From the NCBI GenBank assembly GCA_905250025.1, contig CAJNOJ010000050.1:250135-314134 (forward strand): a DNA stretch of 64,000 bases. Reading direction: 5' to 3'. The position numbers and the translations under genes are program-made. This stretch comes from Adineta ricciae. Taxonomy: Eukaryota; Rotifera; Eurotatoria; Adinetida; Adinetidae. A model generated the notes under the pieces. It was not told the DNA's origin. It made no database searches and worked only from the letters and a program-made list of their open reading frames with translations. Shown here in pieces: positions 22,901-37,493 of this stretch; the stretch's first letter is position 1, and each line of letters begins with the position of its first letter.

Positions 22901-25338
22901 AAAAACGCCGAAAACTTGAACGAATGAAATATTCGTTAACATATTCGTAAAAAATGCGGCTGATGTTGTAAATGATGTAACAAACATCGACGATGCTGCA
23001 TGTTTTAACGTTTTCGCCAATATCTCGGTGAGAGCTTCTTCGCTCGATAGTAACCGACGCATTTCTTCAGGATCATTTAATAGTGGTGATCGATGGCGAG
23101 ATTGAAATTCATTTGATGGAATCTTGAATTTTCTCTTCTTTTTCGTTTGCGTTTCATTAGAAATTTCGTTCAAAGGAATATTCACATCTAAATTCGACGT
23201 TGTCAATCAAAATATTCAACGTGCTGTCTTACCTTGTTGTTGTCGATCTTGATAGTTTCTTATCCATTCGGCTTTCTCTTGATCCCAGGTATCGAAAAAG
23301 ACGAAAATATCGTCACAACCGATTCCAATCAATATGAATGCTGACATTAAGTTCATGAATGGAAATATTGGAATACGATAAATGACCCGATAGATGAAAA
23401 AGCTCACACCAATCGATAATGCCGCGCCCACAATAATAATTAAAGCAATCGAAACACTTCGTAAATAGAGTACGGTTATGCCGATGATCAATGCTGTTGC
23501 AATTAAGACGAGTAACATGTCTATGCGTAGATGAAAAGCATACAATGAGGAAAACTATGAGAGAAACTTGAATTTACCTTCGGATATTCTCGCCATCGCT
23601 GCTCGTTCTCGGACATTTGCAAAATTCAATGCAACTAATTTGATAAACTGATCACGATAAGTAGGCAATTGTCTTTTGCCAGCAAAATGTTTCTCGAATA
23701 ATGCCACTAATTCTTGTCCTTTATAGATTGGCGAAATTGAAACAATCTGTTCGGTTTCATTGGGACATTGAAATTTGCATTGACAGTATTTGAAACAATT
23801 TCCTTTGGGTGGTGCTTGATTGGCACATGATTGAAGTAAAAGATTATTTCGATAATCTTTCATACAGCCACGCTCTTCACAGTACTTTCTCGAATGCGGT
23901 TGGCGACGTAAACACATGATTTGATCACGTGGACGGTGAGATTTATAACTTCGATAGTTCGATATGTAAATCATTGATAAAGCAACTTTCGATTGACTTT
24001 GGCTTTGTTGTAAATCATTGAGAAATTGCTTGTCAACGAAATGATCAAAAATAAAACGCGTTATGTTTTTGTAGAAACACGTATGACGCAAAGCAGTGTA
24101 AATAGCTTTTACTTGTTCTTGATGGGTGAAATAACCTGGTTGATGTTCGAGGATGACACGATTAAGAAATGTATCACTTAATGGAATGTCCATGTAACCA
24201 TCTAAGTAATAGGGTAAACATGTATGGAGGATTGAACGAAATCGGTCGACGTCATCCGATGTGATTAGTTGACAATCGTTTTTGGACGCATATAGGGCAA
24301 CGAAAGTTGCTAATGAAAGACTTGGAGTTGAATTTAAGGACAGAAGATGTTTAAATTTTTTCTCCCATTGACAAATGGATTGTAAATGTTGAATAGACAA
24401 TAGATCGTCAGTTGAGTTTGTACGTTCAATGTAAAATTCAATCATACCATCGCGACCTTTGAAAAGAAATCGAATCAAAGAGTACATTAATGAAGTTCGT
24501 CTTTTAAAGATGATATTTATCCAGTCTGAATGAAAAGAGCAAATCTTACCTGCTCGTCCTCGATATTTTTCTTCTAATAGATAAGCATACGGTCGAAAAA
24601 GATCAAATGGTAATCTGCCTGATTTGTAATTCTTCCGATCAAATTGCGGCAGATTTCGAACGAATTTCAAGACAGTGATATTAATCCTATGTAAAAGAAT
24701 GAAACATATATTGTACAGTCTTTCGAGCAAAGTTGCTTTACATTTTATCGTCGACATATTTGGTAATCAGATTATTGACATCATAATGCCTATCACGATG
24801 CCATTGATAAAGTACAGCTGATGCTTGAGAATTTTCATCAGCATAATCGGGCTCTTCGTCTTCATCAAATGCATTGTCATAGAAATTTTCATCTAAATTG
24901 CTGTAATCGATTAATTCATCTGTTTGTTTCGTGGAATTCTTCTTCTTGCGCCAGAAATCGTATTTTGCCAAGAAGTCCGATCGATACGAGTCTTCATCGA
25001 GATCTTCAACCACTACATCCGAAAATTGGTGATGCGCACCAAACAATTCGTAGTTTTCCAACGGTAATTCATAAGCAAGACGAAACTTTTCAGAAGCATG
25101 CCTCAAAACCATCAATTGAGAAAAGATTGTTCCTTTGCCACGTGCGCCCCATCCCTACACGGCAAGAAATATACATCCAACAATGCATAACCTTTCGTCA
25201 GTCGAGCAACTTACGCTCCTCGGATCCGAAAAGTCGGGCAGTTGCGTAAAAGCAAAGCCAATGATTGTCAATATGATCGAGATAAAAACAACGAAACCAA
25301 GGACAAGCCAATGATGACGGACGAGAAATCGTGAATAA
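19982..25338 (-). CDS. Dispatched-like RND transporter (sterol-sensing domain), start exon not found
   Basis: Thirteen exons: 25215-25338, 24742-25154, 24550-24686, 23578-24456, 23233-23520, 22841-23187, 22559-22784, 22140-22507, 21752-22090, 21434-21698, 20742-21021, 20216-20686 and 19982-20166, all in phase, about 1440 residues. Dispatched releases lipidated ligands such as Hedgehog from the membrane. Evidence: a first helix (HHWLVLGFVVFISIILTIIG) followed by LPDFSDP and GWGARG, a large Cys-rich first ectodomain (KYCQCKFQCPN), a sterol-sensing bundle with IGIGCDDIFVFFDTW, a second ectodomain, and a second bundle with VGLSVDFVVHFG. Acidic relay residues are present in both halves. It ends in a basic Cys-rich tail. 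The frame is closed just upstream of 25338, so a first exon lies further out. A 93 bp in-frame intron (24457-24549) can be misread as coding. Confidence 0.88.
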
Positions 25339-27626
25339 CTTAACGAAAAGACAAGTAAGAATTAATGACACTTTCCGAAACAACAACACTTTCAAACAAA
25401 ACATCAAATCTCGCCGAATCAAAATCCAGTTACATACACGGTATTAGTTACAACTTGCATTTGGTCAGACGTGTTTCATTGATAAAATCAATACTACTTA
25501 GCGAAGGAATCGTGAACTAAAGCACGAATGAAGAAAAAACAGAATGATTCGAACGCGTAACAAGACTTGCATTTCGTTCTCCTGTATACGGCTTATTCAT
25601 CGGCATATTTATCGACGTTTATCACCGTATGCAAAATCTCAGCGTGTTTTTTCTTCTCACACAAATAGATGTTTATACGATTTACTTTTTTCCTCCTTGC
25701 GCACATGTGACGCTATGGTAATCCTGTATAGTAGGTAGGCGCAAATCTAATTTATTCTGGTAAGTTGAAAGCTGGCACATGCATTAATATCTTGCACGGT
25801 TCGTTAGCTTCTTTTTTTCTATCGATGTGTCTGATTCGCGTTTGTTTACGACGAATGGTCGTAAGATTGATTTTCAGCTGTCGATAGCACATTTCTAAAC
25901 GGAAGGCCCTCAATTATGACAGAGTCAATGGGGGGCTCACATAACAAAACAAATAGATTGTGATCGATGAAGATAGAATTATCAGAGGCGTATAATGAGC
26001 GTAGTTTTGAAATAAGTCTCGAAGCCCTGAGCAATATACAGCTAAAAGAAACATTAGTCGAACTTCCTATGCTTTTAGAGGTCGAATCACTGCGTCGGTT
26101 GAAAATTAGTGAAAAAAATCTTGTTGGATAGTCGCGTGTTTTTCCGTTCGCGTGAAAAACATCAATAGTTGATGATAATTTTTTCAAAGACACAAATTGG
26201 CGTATCCATGTCGTCATAAGTGTGCCATATCAGTGCAAGATGTTATCAAGTGCAATTTGTATTGTTAGTTTTTCGAATTAGAGCTGATGTCGGAAGGCGA
26301 AAGCAACATTTATTCAACAAATTTGCTCTCGAAACACGTAGTTGTACATCAATATTTGTCTGATAGTTAAGAATTAGAACAGCGTATAGGCGTATGTAAC
26401 ACTGATAAACAACGACAGTGCCTTATTCGTAAATGTTTCACACTCAGAATTAATGAGTCGTCTCTAAGACGAAGCATACAGATCTGATCTAACTGCCATC
26501 ACTTGAACGAATAAATTAGCGTCGAGTGTAAAATATTCTCCAGACGATACGAAATGGAAGATAGAAAGCATAATAATAATACAAAAACAAAAAAAAAAAG
26601 AACGCGTACAATATATTGAAGAGACTTACCGTAACATGTTCTTATTATTGCTGGTTTAAAGAGGAAATCTGAGAAATCCGATCGATAAGTACAAGATGGC
26701 AATATTCAAGTTAAGTATATTGTCTTTTGTGACATCGTTTTTGTCTGTAATGGTGTATATATTTATTCTCTTCTTCTTCTTCCTTCTTCTTCTTCTGCTG
26801 CTCTTGTCTGACGACTGTTGAACAATAAAAACATTGACGATAGAAGAAAAACTGAAGTATTATTAATGAAAAAGAGAAATGACGTTTTCTGTTAGTGGTT
26901 CTCTTTTCTTTCCTCCCTTTTCTGTTTTTTTTCTTTTTCTTCTTCCTCCTTCTTCCACTCGGTTCTTAACGTTATCACAGAAATGAGTCTGCTGCTGCTA
27001 GCGTTCGCTTACATAAGAAAAGATCTTGTTTTCCATATTAAAGATTTTTTTATACTAGTAGTTGAATGCGTCACAGTATCGTCTCTTTTATTATATTCTC
27101 TCTCTCCCTCTCGTTTAGTTTATCAAAAAGAATTCTCTTTGCCCTTTCAACAATATCAAAAAAACGAGATAACTTGTTGCAACCGGATTTTCGCCGATGA
27201 CTCACCATGTATGCCATAACCTAGAAGGAAAACATGATATTTACATTTATCGTTTCATGATGTTGTGCAGCGATAGTTTCCATAAATAAGATCAACTAAA
27301 AAATAATGAATAATAGATTGAACATAATAAAAACAAATCTCAAAGGAAACAAATCTCACATTTAGTTGTCCTTTCAGATAAAGAACGATCCTGAAAAATG
27401 ACATGTAATGACAAATTGTTGGAAGACCTACCAACCGGTGCAAACGAAGATCTTTACATCCAAAACAAACTATCACAAGTATTCTTATTGTTGACATATG
27501 TGTATTTAGAACAATAAGCGTTTTTCTCAACCTTTCGACTATCAATGATAACCTTTAATACGCGATTCGTTTTGAATAGCATTACATTTTCTTGTTTAGA
27601 CAGTCGATCGATCACCGACGAGATCA
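25339..27626. other. Intergenic, with TTC-rich low-complexity tract
   Basis: About 2.3 kb. The missing first exon of the Dispatched-like gene may be in the first few hundred bases (a Met-led run MFCLKVLLFRK lies near 25365-25410 but has no strong donor). A pyrimidine tract of TTC units spans about 26769-26810, and a second T/C-rich tract covers 26905-26965. Frames at 25846-26217 (minus) and 26983-27219 (plus) have no domain. Nothing else is supported. Confidence 0.5.
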
Positions 27627-29338
27627 ATGTCGTTTATACATCGAATGTTTCCATTTGGATTTCGTGATGAAGCATTTGTATTAATCAAAATCACGGTCCC
27701 ATTTGCAATGGGAAACGTGCTTGCCTCGTGGTTAATTGCATTTATTTCATTGGCACTTATCGGTCATGCACATGGACAATTAGAATTAAATGCATGTGCA
27801 TTAGCTTTATCTACTTATGTTCTGATTAGTAATTCTATTATGCTTGGACTTAACTTTGGTTGTGACACGTTGTTACCTCAATGTTTCGGAGGAAATAAAC
27901 GTAAAATGGGTTTAACTATTCAACGAGCGATCCTCATAACAGGATATTCATGTTTTATTTCTTGGACTCTGATGTTAAACGCAGTAATGTATTGAATTGT
28001 TAACGAGAAAAGTTCAATTGACATTTCTATTTGATTCTAGAAATTTCTATTGAAATTTGTTGAACATGATCAGCAAGTTGTGAAATTAGCAGATATATTT
28101 TTACGTTCGTTTCTTCTCGCTGTACCATGTGATGGTCTTTCAATGCTATTGCAAAAGTATATCGCATCAAACGAAAAAACTTGGCCACTTCTAATTATTA
28201 ATCTAATTGGTAATGCGGTGAATGCATTACTAAATTATGTCTTTCTATATAAATTGCATTTGGGCATACGTTCGGTGCCGCTGTCAATGACGATTTCATA
28301 CGCAATTATTGCCCTATGTGCCGCTCTTTATATTCGCTTTTCAACGATTTACACCGAAACATGGCATCCGATAACTCGTGCTTGTCTAGAAGAATGGAGT
28401 GTGTATCTCAGATTATCCGCGCCCGGTGTGTTGATGATTATGTAAGAACAAGTTTTCTAGAAAAATGATATTCATGTCCGAAAGGAATTTATAGGACGGA
28501 ATTTTGGTCGATTGAATTGAGCGTTTTCTTTGCTGCACACCTTAGCGCTCGATCATTATCCGCTCAAGTATGTGCTTATCAAACAGCATGGTTATTCTAT
28601 TTGATAACTTCATCGTTTGCGACGGCAGCTAACATTCGCATCGGACAATTTTTAGGCAGTGGAAAGCCATCGGAAGCAGCAAATACCAAAAACGTGACAT
28701 TAACTGTCGGTGCTTTTGTTATATTATTCAATATATGTTTGATTGTCACTTTCCATTATTGGTTTCCGTTTGCTTACAACACTGATGCAGATGCGTTAAC
28801 GCTTTCACGTCGTGTTCTATTATTAATTGGAGTTCTTCAAATATGGGATGGATACAATGTGTTTAACACTGGTATTGTCAAAGCATGGTAAGATTCGTTC
28901 GGATATTGAGTAGAATGAATAAGTGTTAGTTCTAGTGGAAAGCAAAAACGCGGTGCAATAATTTCATTTTGTGGATTTTACCTTTTCGGTATTCCACTCG
29001 CTGGTGTATTGATGTTTGTTGTTCGTACTGATATCTATGGATTTTGGTTAGGTATAATAGCTGCCGAAACGGTTACTAACATTCTTCTATTTACTTTAAT
29101 TGGACGATTCAATTGGGAACGACATGCCCGAGCAGCTCTGACGCGTATCAAATTCAATCCAACTTCTGCAACAACTGAAGTTGCCACTATATCAATTTCC
29201 AACGACGAAAAAGCAGATATCAAAACAGAAACAGCCGACAGTTGGATGAAACTAATTGGTGTCAAACTCATTGTTTTACTGTTGTTTATGTGTTTTCTAC
29301 TCGCTGGAATTGTTACATCAACAATGATAACATTCTAG
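27627..29338 (+). CDS. MATE-family multidrug/toxin extrusion transporter (SLC47-like)
   Basis: Four exons (27627-27983, 28041-28441, 28495-28887, 28936-29338) give 1554 nt, 517 residues. MATE proteins export organic cations and drugs in exchange for H+ or Na+. The order of segments fits: an N-terminal cytosolic stretch, helix pairs with LGLNFGCDTLLPQCFGG (the MATE signature after TM2), LPQ..., PLLIINLIGNAVNALLNYVF, then a second half with SFATAANIRIGQFLGSGKPS (the internal repeat of the signature), and LLLIGVLQIWDGYNVFNTGI. About twelve helices plus a thirteenth hydrophobic C-terminal helix (LIVLLLFMCFLLAGIV) as in animal SLC47 proteins. Introns are 48-57 bp. Substrate cannot be predicted. 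Confidence 0.93.
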
Positions 29339-30269
29339 TTCTAGAATAAAATTTATCAAACTAATTATTTCTTATTTAACATTCAATACGCATGGTTTCA
29401 CTGAACAAAATGAGATTTATCATTGTCATTTAAAATAATACTCAGGAAAATATTTACATGAGCATGATCTTGTAAAATCACTGAAACAAAAAAGTTCTTG
29501 ACGTACAAATTATTTTTAGGTCGTACTACTTCGCTCACTCTTAGCAAAAGAGTATGTCAAAGAAAAGATCATATTTTCGTACAAACAGAGCAGCATATCA
29601 GTATTATGATTGATAGGGCAGTCAAGGGTGTCATAGAGTGTAGATCTATCATCATCGGAATGATCGTGTTATCTGCAAACAATGCGAAGCTAGGTCAGAC
29701 TACGTACATTTGCAGAAAGAAGCCTTATAATTTGAGTGGAATTGAAAATTTTCCAAATGTCTAACTATCGAGTAGCAGTTGAAGTGCTGATTGATTTCTT
29801 TTCTGATGAAATTCAACCGTCGACAGACGCAAAAATGTTGAAAATTAATACTTTGTTACATTCGTCCTCATCAAAATCAAATCAGTCATCTATTTGACGA
29901 AGAAACTGAAGCTTACTCTCGCCATAGTATGCAAGACACATGAAGGTTGTGCAAATAACTTCTTTTTTTCTCTCTTTTTTTTTCTTTGCGAACTGTATTT
30001 CATTCTACAATACTCCTTTCTCATAGGCGAATTATTTCAGGTAGATTGATTAACGTACGAAAGTCTATCCCGCGAAATTTGATTCGCTTGCGTGCTGATT
30101 GCTTACGAACAGTTTCTAGTCGTTCTTTTATGTTTGCGGTTCGCTTGTACTTACATAACGAAGAGAAATTAAACAAATGGAACGTTTTTGTCAAAGACGG
30201 ATGAAAAAAAAACAGAAGTGGTTGAAGTGAAGACTCAGTCATTTGATTTCTCTCTATTTAGCTACAACG
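29339..30269. other. Intergenic, no supported gene
   Basis: About 930 bp between two plus-strand transporter genes. AATAAA at 29345-29350 is a likely polyadenylation site for the MATE gene. A T/C-rich tract lies near 29963-29990. Plus-strand frames at 29498-29764 and 29986-30204 lack support. Confidence 0.5.
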
Positions 30270-32011
30270 ATGTCTACTGAAATAAGCATACCTAGAATGC
30301 GACTTATCCCATCCACGCGTTTCACGTTAGCGCTACTCGTATCTTTTGCATTGTTCATTCAATATTCACAACGAGTGAGTCTGTCGATGGGTATCGTTTG
30401 TATGGTTAATAGGACGGCGACAGATAATGCATCGAAATTTTCAGTGAAATATGGATCAGAGTTGTTAAATGACAAAAAGTTCGCCTGGACAGAATTCCAG
30501 CAACAGATTCTCCTCGGCGCTTATTGGTTTGGTTACATTTTTACCTTAATACCAAGTAATCTATCAGAAACAGACATTGTATACACTCTATTCACATTTA
30601 TTTTAAACAGGCGGTTGGCTATCAATTACTCTGGGTGCCAAGCGAATGTTCGCTGGCAGTCTTCTATTCAGTTCGATTGCAACTATTGGAATCTGTAGCA
30701 TTTATTTCATTGATCGTTTCAATTTCTACGTTGCTTTGTTCTTTCGAATTATCATTGGCTTTACTCATGGTCCACTGTTTCCAGCAACGTACACTTTCTG
30801 GTCAGTATGGGCTGTACCTCTCGAACGGAGTACTTTGACAGCCATCGGATTCTGTAGCAATAATCTCGGGACCTGTATGTCAACATATCTGTTTATTTCA
30901 ATCATTTTCTCCAATTTGTTTTTCTTTTCTTTAAGCTGTAACTATGCTAGTTGGTGGTCTCCTCTGCCGTTATGTTAGTTCAGGATGGGTTCATATATTT
31001 CTTCTGACAGCTCTGTGCGGCTTTATTTGGCTTCCATTATGGTTGTGGTTGGTAGCTGATTCACCCCAAACCCATCGAACAATTAGTGAAAAAGAACGAA
31101 ATTATATATGCAAAAATATTGGTTTGAACAGTGAGGATAAAAAGAAGAAAACTGTTTCACTAGGGTCTTTGCCGTGGAAGAAATTTCTTCGGTCCAAACC
31201 ACTGATTGCTTTATTTGTAACTGAGTGTTGCAATTTATTTGGTCTGTTCTTTTTCTATACAAACGTGGGCAAAATTTTAACTGAAATTCACCGTATTCCT
31301 ACTCAATATACTGGATATATCTTAGCTGCCGGTTTTATCTGCATGCCGATTAGTAGTCTTCTAGCAGGTAGGTCAATGTTTACAAGAATTTACTAAAACA
31401 GTTCGATATTCTCGTTAAAGGTATCATTGCTGATAATGTTGTTCGTCGAGAAATGATGTCTTTGACGGATGTTCGAAAATTATTCAATTCCTTATCGTCA
31501 TTCATTCCCGCTATCTGCATGATAGTTCTCTGTTTTTGTGATCATACTCGACAAGTTCTAGGATTGGTTACAATCTTAATTCTGCTATTTTCTTCAGGTA
31601 AATGTTTCTAAGGAAATATAATAGAGTAGAAAACTAACGAGATTTTCTCTAGCATTGGCTTATGGTTCTGGCTACATTGTGAATTTTGCTGATGTACTGC
31701 CGGCGTATTCATCAATTGTGTTCGGTATAGTCACAGCAGCGGCAACATTCGGTGCACTGATGGCTAATGTTATCGCTGGGCTTGTTATCAAACGACCTGT
31801 TCTGGAAGACTGGCGTAAAATTTTCATTCTCTTTTCCATCATATATGTTATCGGTGGTGTCACTTTTTTAATACTTGGTTCTGCAGTACCGCGGACATGG
31901 GCTTCGCTTAAAGTTCATGAGCCACAGCAACAGATGGACAATGTTACAACTAACGCTGCAGATGAAGAAGAAGCTATTCCGATGAAAACTGTAGCACCGA
32001 TTAATGAGTAG
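30270..32011 (+). CDS. SLC17-type MFS anion/phosphate transporter (sialin/VGLUT family)
   Basis: Five exons (30270-30555, 30611-30874, 30936-31367, 31421-31597, 31653-32011) encode 505 residues. SLC17 members move organic anions (sialate, glutamate, urate) or phosphate across lysosomal, vesicular or plasma membranes. Family marks are RVSLSMGIVCMVN in TM1, a glycosylation-rich first loop (NRTATDNAS), FAWTEFQQQILLGAYWFGYI, the TM4 region RIIIGFTHGPLFPATYTFWS (near the SLC17 G-x-x-x-G-P-x-P pattern), WLVADSPQTHRTISEKERNY after TM6, and LPAYSSIVFGIVTAAATFG. Met at 30270 is preferred to an in-frame Met at 30243 because translation from 30270 matches family N-termini and the segment before it looks like leader sequence. 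The C-terminus is acidic. Confidence 0.92.
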
Positions 32012-32329
32012 TTAGATTCAATAAGATACTTGTTTTTTTTATTCTTCAAATTTCGACAATAAATATAATGTTTTAGTGTTCTATAATTTGATCTACCTGA
32101 AAAGTGCATGTCACGTATGTGTTCGTAGATAGATGTCGCAAGGTGACGAATAGAATAAATGCGTTCTATGAGGCTATGATGATGAATTAATGGTTATAGC
32201 TTGATATTGTCCTTTACATCCAATCTTTACCTATTCGTTGTGATGTTACTATTCATTACACATTATTATTGTTTTTCTTGATCTTCAGAATTCAGATTTC
32301 ATTTTATTCCAATAAACACAATTTCAATA
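32012..32329. other. Short intergenic spacer
   Basis: About 320 bp. An AATAAA at about 32060 likely ends the SLC17 transcript; the rest is the upstream region of the PP2A scaffold gene. No other feature was seen. Confidence 0.5.
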
Positions 32330-34941
<2,612 letters not shown>

Positions 34942-35328
34942 AGGGATAAAGGCAACTAATCTAATTCTAACAAAGCTCGTTCCTGTTTTTTGAACCTTCA
35001 ACAATCGATTTGCTTTTTTCTTTTAGTTTTGACGAAAACTTAATTGATCAATAACTGAATCCCAACGTCTTTTTTTTATTTGTAACTCACGTTTTTTCCC
35101 TTTTTTTTTCGTATTCACAATGTTGTCGTGGTGTCCACATAAACGTTTGGCGTTCTCAATCCTTTCTACGAGTTTTCTGTAAGAAAACCCTTTTCACTTT
35201 TTCCTTTTCATGAATCAAAGAAAACCATTTAATAAAATACTGTACGTTTTTTGTTCGTCTGACTAAACGCCATGTAAATGTTCAATGAAGACAACGATCA
35301 TACTTAACAAACGATAGTTTCTCTTCAG
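34942..35328. other. Intergenic spacer between PP2A-A and HGH1
   Basis: About 390 bp with T-rich tracts. No gene or distinctive motif was seen; it presumably holds the PP2A-A 3' UTR and the HGH1 promoter. Confidence 0.5.
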
Positions 35329-36644
35329 ATGTCTTCGAATTCCGTTGCTTTAGAAGAACTAGCTGAATTTCTCGATCCGCAAGGACGTCTGGATCTCAAA
35401 TCTTTAGCTCTTCAAACATTGATTTCGTTAACTGCATCTAAAGAAGGTCGCCATTTGATCTTAGCTTCGCCAAATACAGACTCGAACACATCTCTACTAT
35501 CACGTGTATGCCATTTGATATTCGAAGATGTTCAAGAGTCTGTTCGTTTCGACGCACTTCTGTTTTTGATTAATTTAACCAGTGATAGTGAACTGTCAAT
35601 ATTGAACTGCAAACAAACATCGATTCTCAGTGATTTCTGGTTGCAATTATTGAAAGTAAAGGTTTAGAATCGAAGACATGAAGTTTATGATTTGCTTTTA
35701 GCGTTGCGTTCAAGATCGTCAATATGAACATGCTGATGCCGGGTGCAAATTGCTATCGAATGTCACATCCCGTGCGATTACTGTTGACCAATTGAATGAT
35801 TTTACCGAGTACCTTGATAAAGGTTATCCATCTTGGTTTGATGATTTGATTCGAGCATTTTCAACAATTGATTATAATCTTAAGAAGAATAATCTTGATT
35901 ATTTATCGGCAATATTAGTCAATCTAACTCAGTTGAAAACTATTCGTGAACGTTTGAGAAATGAAGAACATTTAAAACGTTTGTTATGCTTTACTGATCA
36001 TACTCATTCAACTATTCGACGCGGAAGTGTGGCTTGCATACTGAAAAACTGCTGTTTTGATCATGGTTCGTATTAGGGATCTCGTGATTCACAACCTAAG
36101 CGTGTCTTTATCTATTTCCTTCGTAGAAAGTCACGAGCAATTAGTTCATCAGATAGGTAACAATGATGATTTTATTTGTGCGTTACTTTTACCGCTTTCT
36201 GTCGCCACGGCTGACGAATTAACCGAAGAAGAAAACGACCAAGTGCCGATCGATTTACAGTATCTACCTAGCAACAAACAACTTGAACCAGATCGAGATA
36301 TTCAATTGATTCTTCTTGAAACGATCCTTCTCGTAAGATTTTCCGAGTGAATTTGAGTGAATATTTTGTTTGACCATTTGTTTCAGCTGTGTGCAACAAA
36401 ATCTGTTCGAGAATATCTTCGTTCGAAACAGATCTATTACATCTTGCGGCAATACCATCAGCAACCGAATCTAGATTTTGCTTGCAATCGAACATGTGAA
36501 CGAATTATTCAAATTTTAATCGGAGATGAAGATTATAACGTGGAAACAGATAATCTCATGGAGTTAAATATACCACACGATTTACGAGAGAAATTTCATG
36601 AAATTGATCGAAAAGAAGAAGAAGCAAATAAGACCGAAGAATGA
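35329..36644 (+). CDS. HGH1: HGH1 homologue (FAM203), armadillo-type chaperone factor
   Basis: Four exons (35329-35655, 35702-36065, 36127-36332, 36387-36644) total 1155 nt, 384 residues. HGH1 is a helical-repeat protein that, with TRiC/CCT, assists folding of elongation factor 2. Supporting segments are the N-terminal helical repeats (LEELAEFLDPQGRLDLKSLA), NLTSDSELS, CKLLSNVTS, STIRRGSVACILKNCCFDH, LPLSVATADELTEEENDQVP, and the diagnostic C-terminal part LEPDRDIQLILLETILL and REYLRSKQIYYILRQYHQ. The length matches the family (about 390). The C-terminus ends in Lys/Glu-rich residues. The splice phases agree, and introns are 46-61 bp. Confidence 0.93.
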
Positions 36645-37493
36645 AATGAGTTATTTCTTTGTTGAAATAAAAGAAAATATTTGTTGAAATATTCTTCTTG
36701 GAATACTATCTGTATGTGAAAACAGTGGAAGTTCTCTAAAGCAGTAAATGGTATATGTGTAAGCATCGAAACCGATTTTGCTAATGCCGTTTTCATACGC
36801 TGATAAATAGCGATGATCGCAAACGACAAATGGTACTTATTAGTGATTTGAATATCACAATTAAATGTCAAATATCGCAGTTAGTACTATTGACGAAAGG
36901 TGATATTGACCCTATGAGGAGAACACAACACTGAGTAGTCTTTGTCAATATTTTGTATCGGACTCAATCGTAATAAATCTGTCTATGCATCTTTGTTGAT
37001 GGAGCTTTAGCTTTCTGGATAAGTCATAAGTAGGTCTGTTCTCGAGGAATCGGCACTTAGAATCTCCTGTAGAGCTCTTGATAATCTTAGTTTAGATGGC
37101 AAATAATCACGCATGCAGTGAACCCTAGGTGTAATTACACTACCAAGAAGAAATATCAAGTGGAAAATGACAAAACCATATGTTATTGCGACTGAATCGC
37201 TAACGTTGATCGTAATTATTTGCTGTGACTATAGTATGTTTCATAAGGCATGACTCATTACAACGGTTAGCGGACTTACTGGATACAGGAATCGATGAAT
37301 AAGCAAGATATACACATGAATCAGTTCTTTATCAACATGTAAGCATTCGGTATTCTCTTTCTGTATTTTCTTGTACTTACACAAGTCTTTCGAAACGCAT
37401 TTTAACTGCTTCTTACGCTATAAAAAAGACTGATTCTTTCTATATAAGCTACAACTTTCTATTTTTTATATTTCGTACAACTTCGTCACAAAC
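36645..37493. other. Intergenic, no supported gene
   Basis: About 850 bp, AT-rich. AATAAA at about 36666 likely ends HGH1. A TATA-like GCTATAAAA stands at about 37418-37426, 70 bp before the next start codon. No coding frame is supported. Confidence 0.5.

Noticed and set aside
26760..26965. TTC- and T/C-rich tracts as a transposon end or telomere-like repeat
   Set aside because: Only simple pyrimidine repeats; no terminal repeats, target-site duplication or transposase-like frame nearby.
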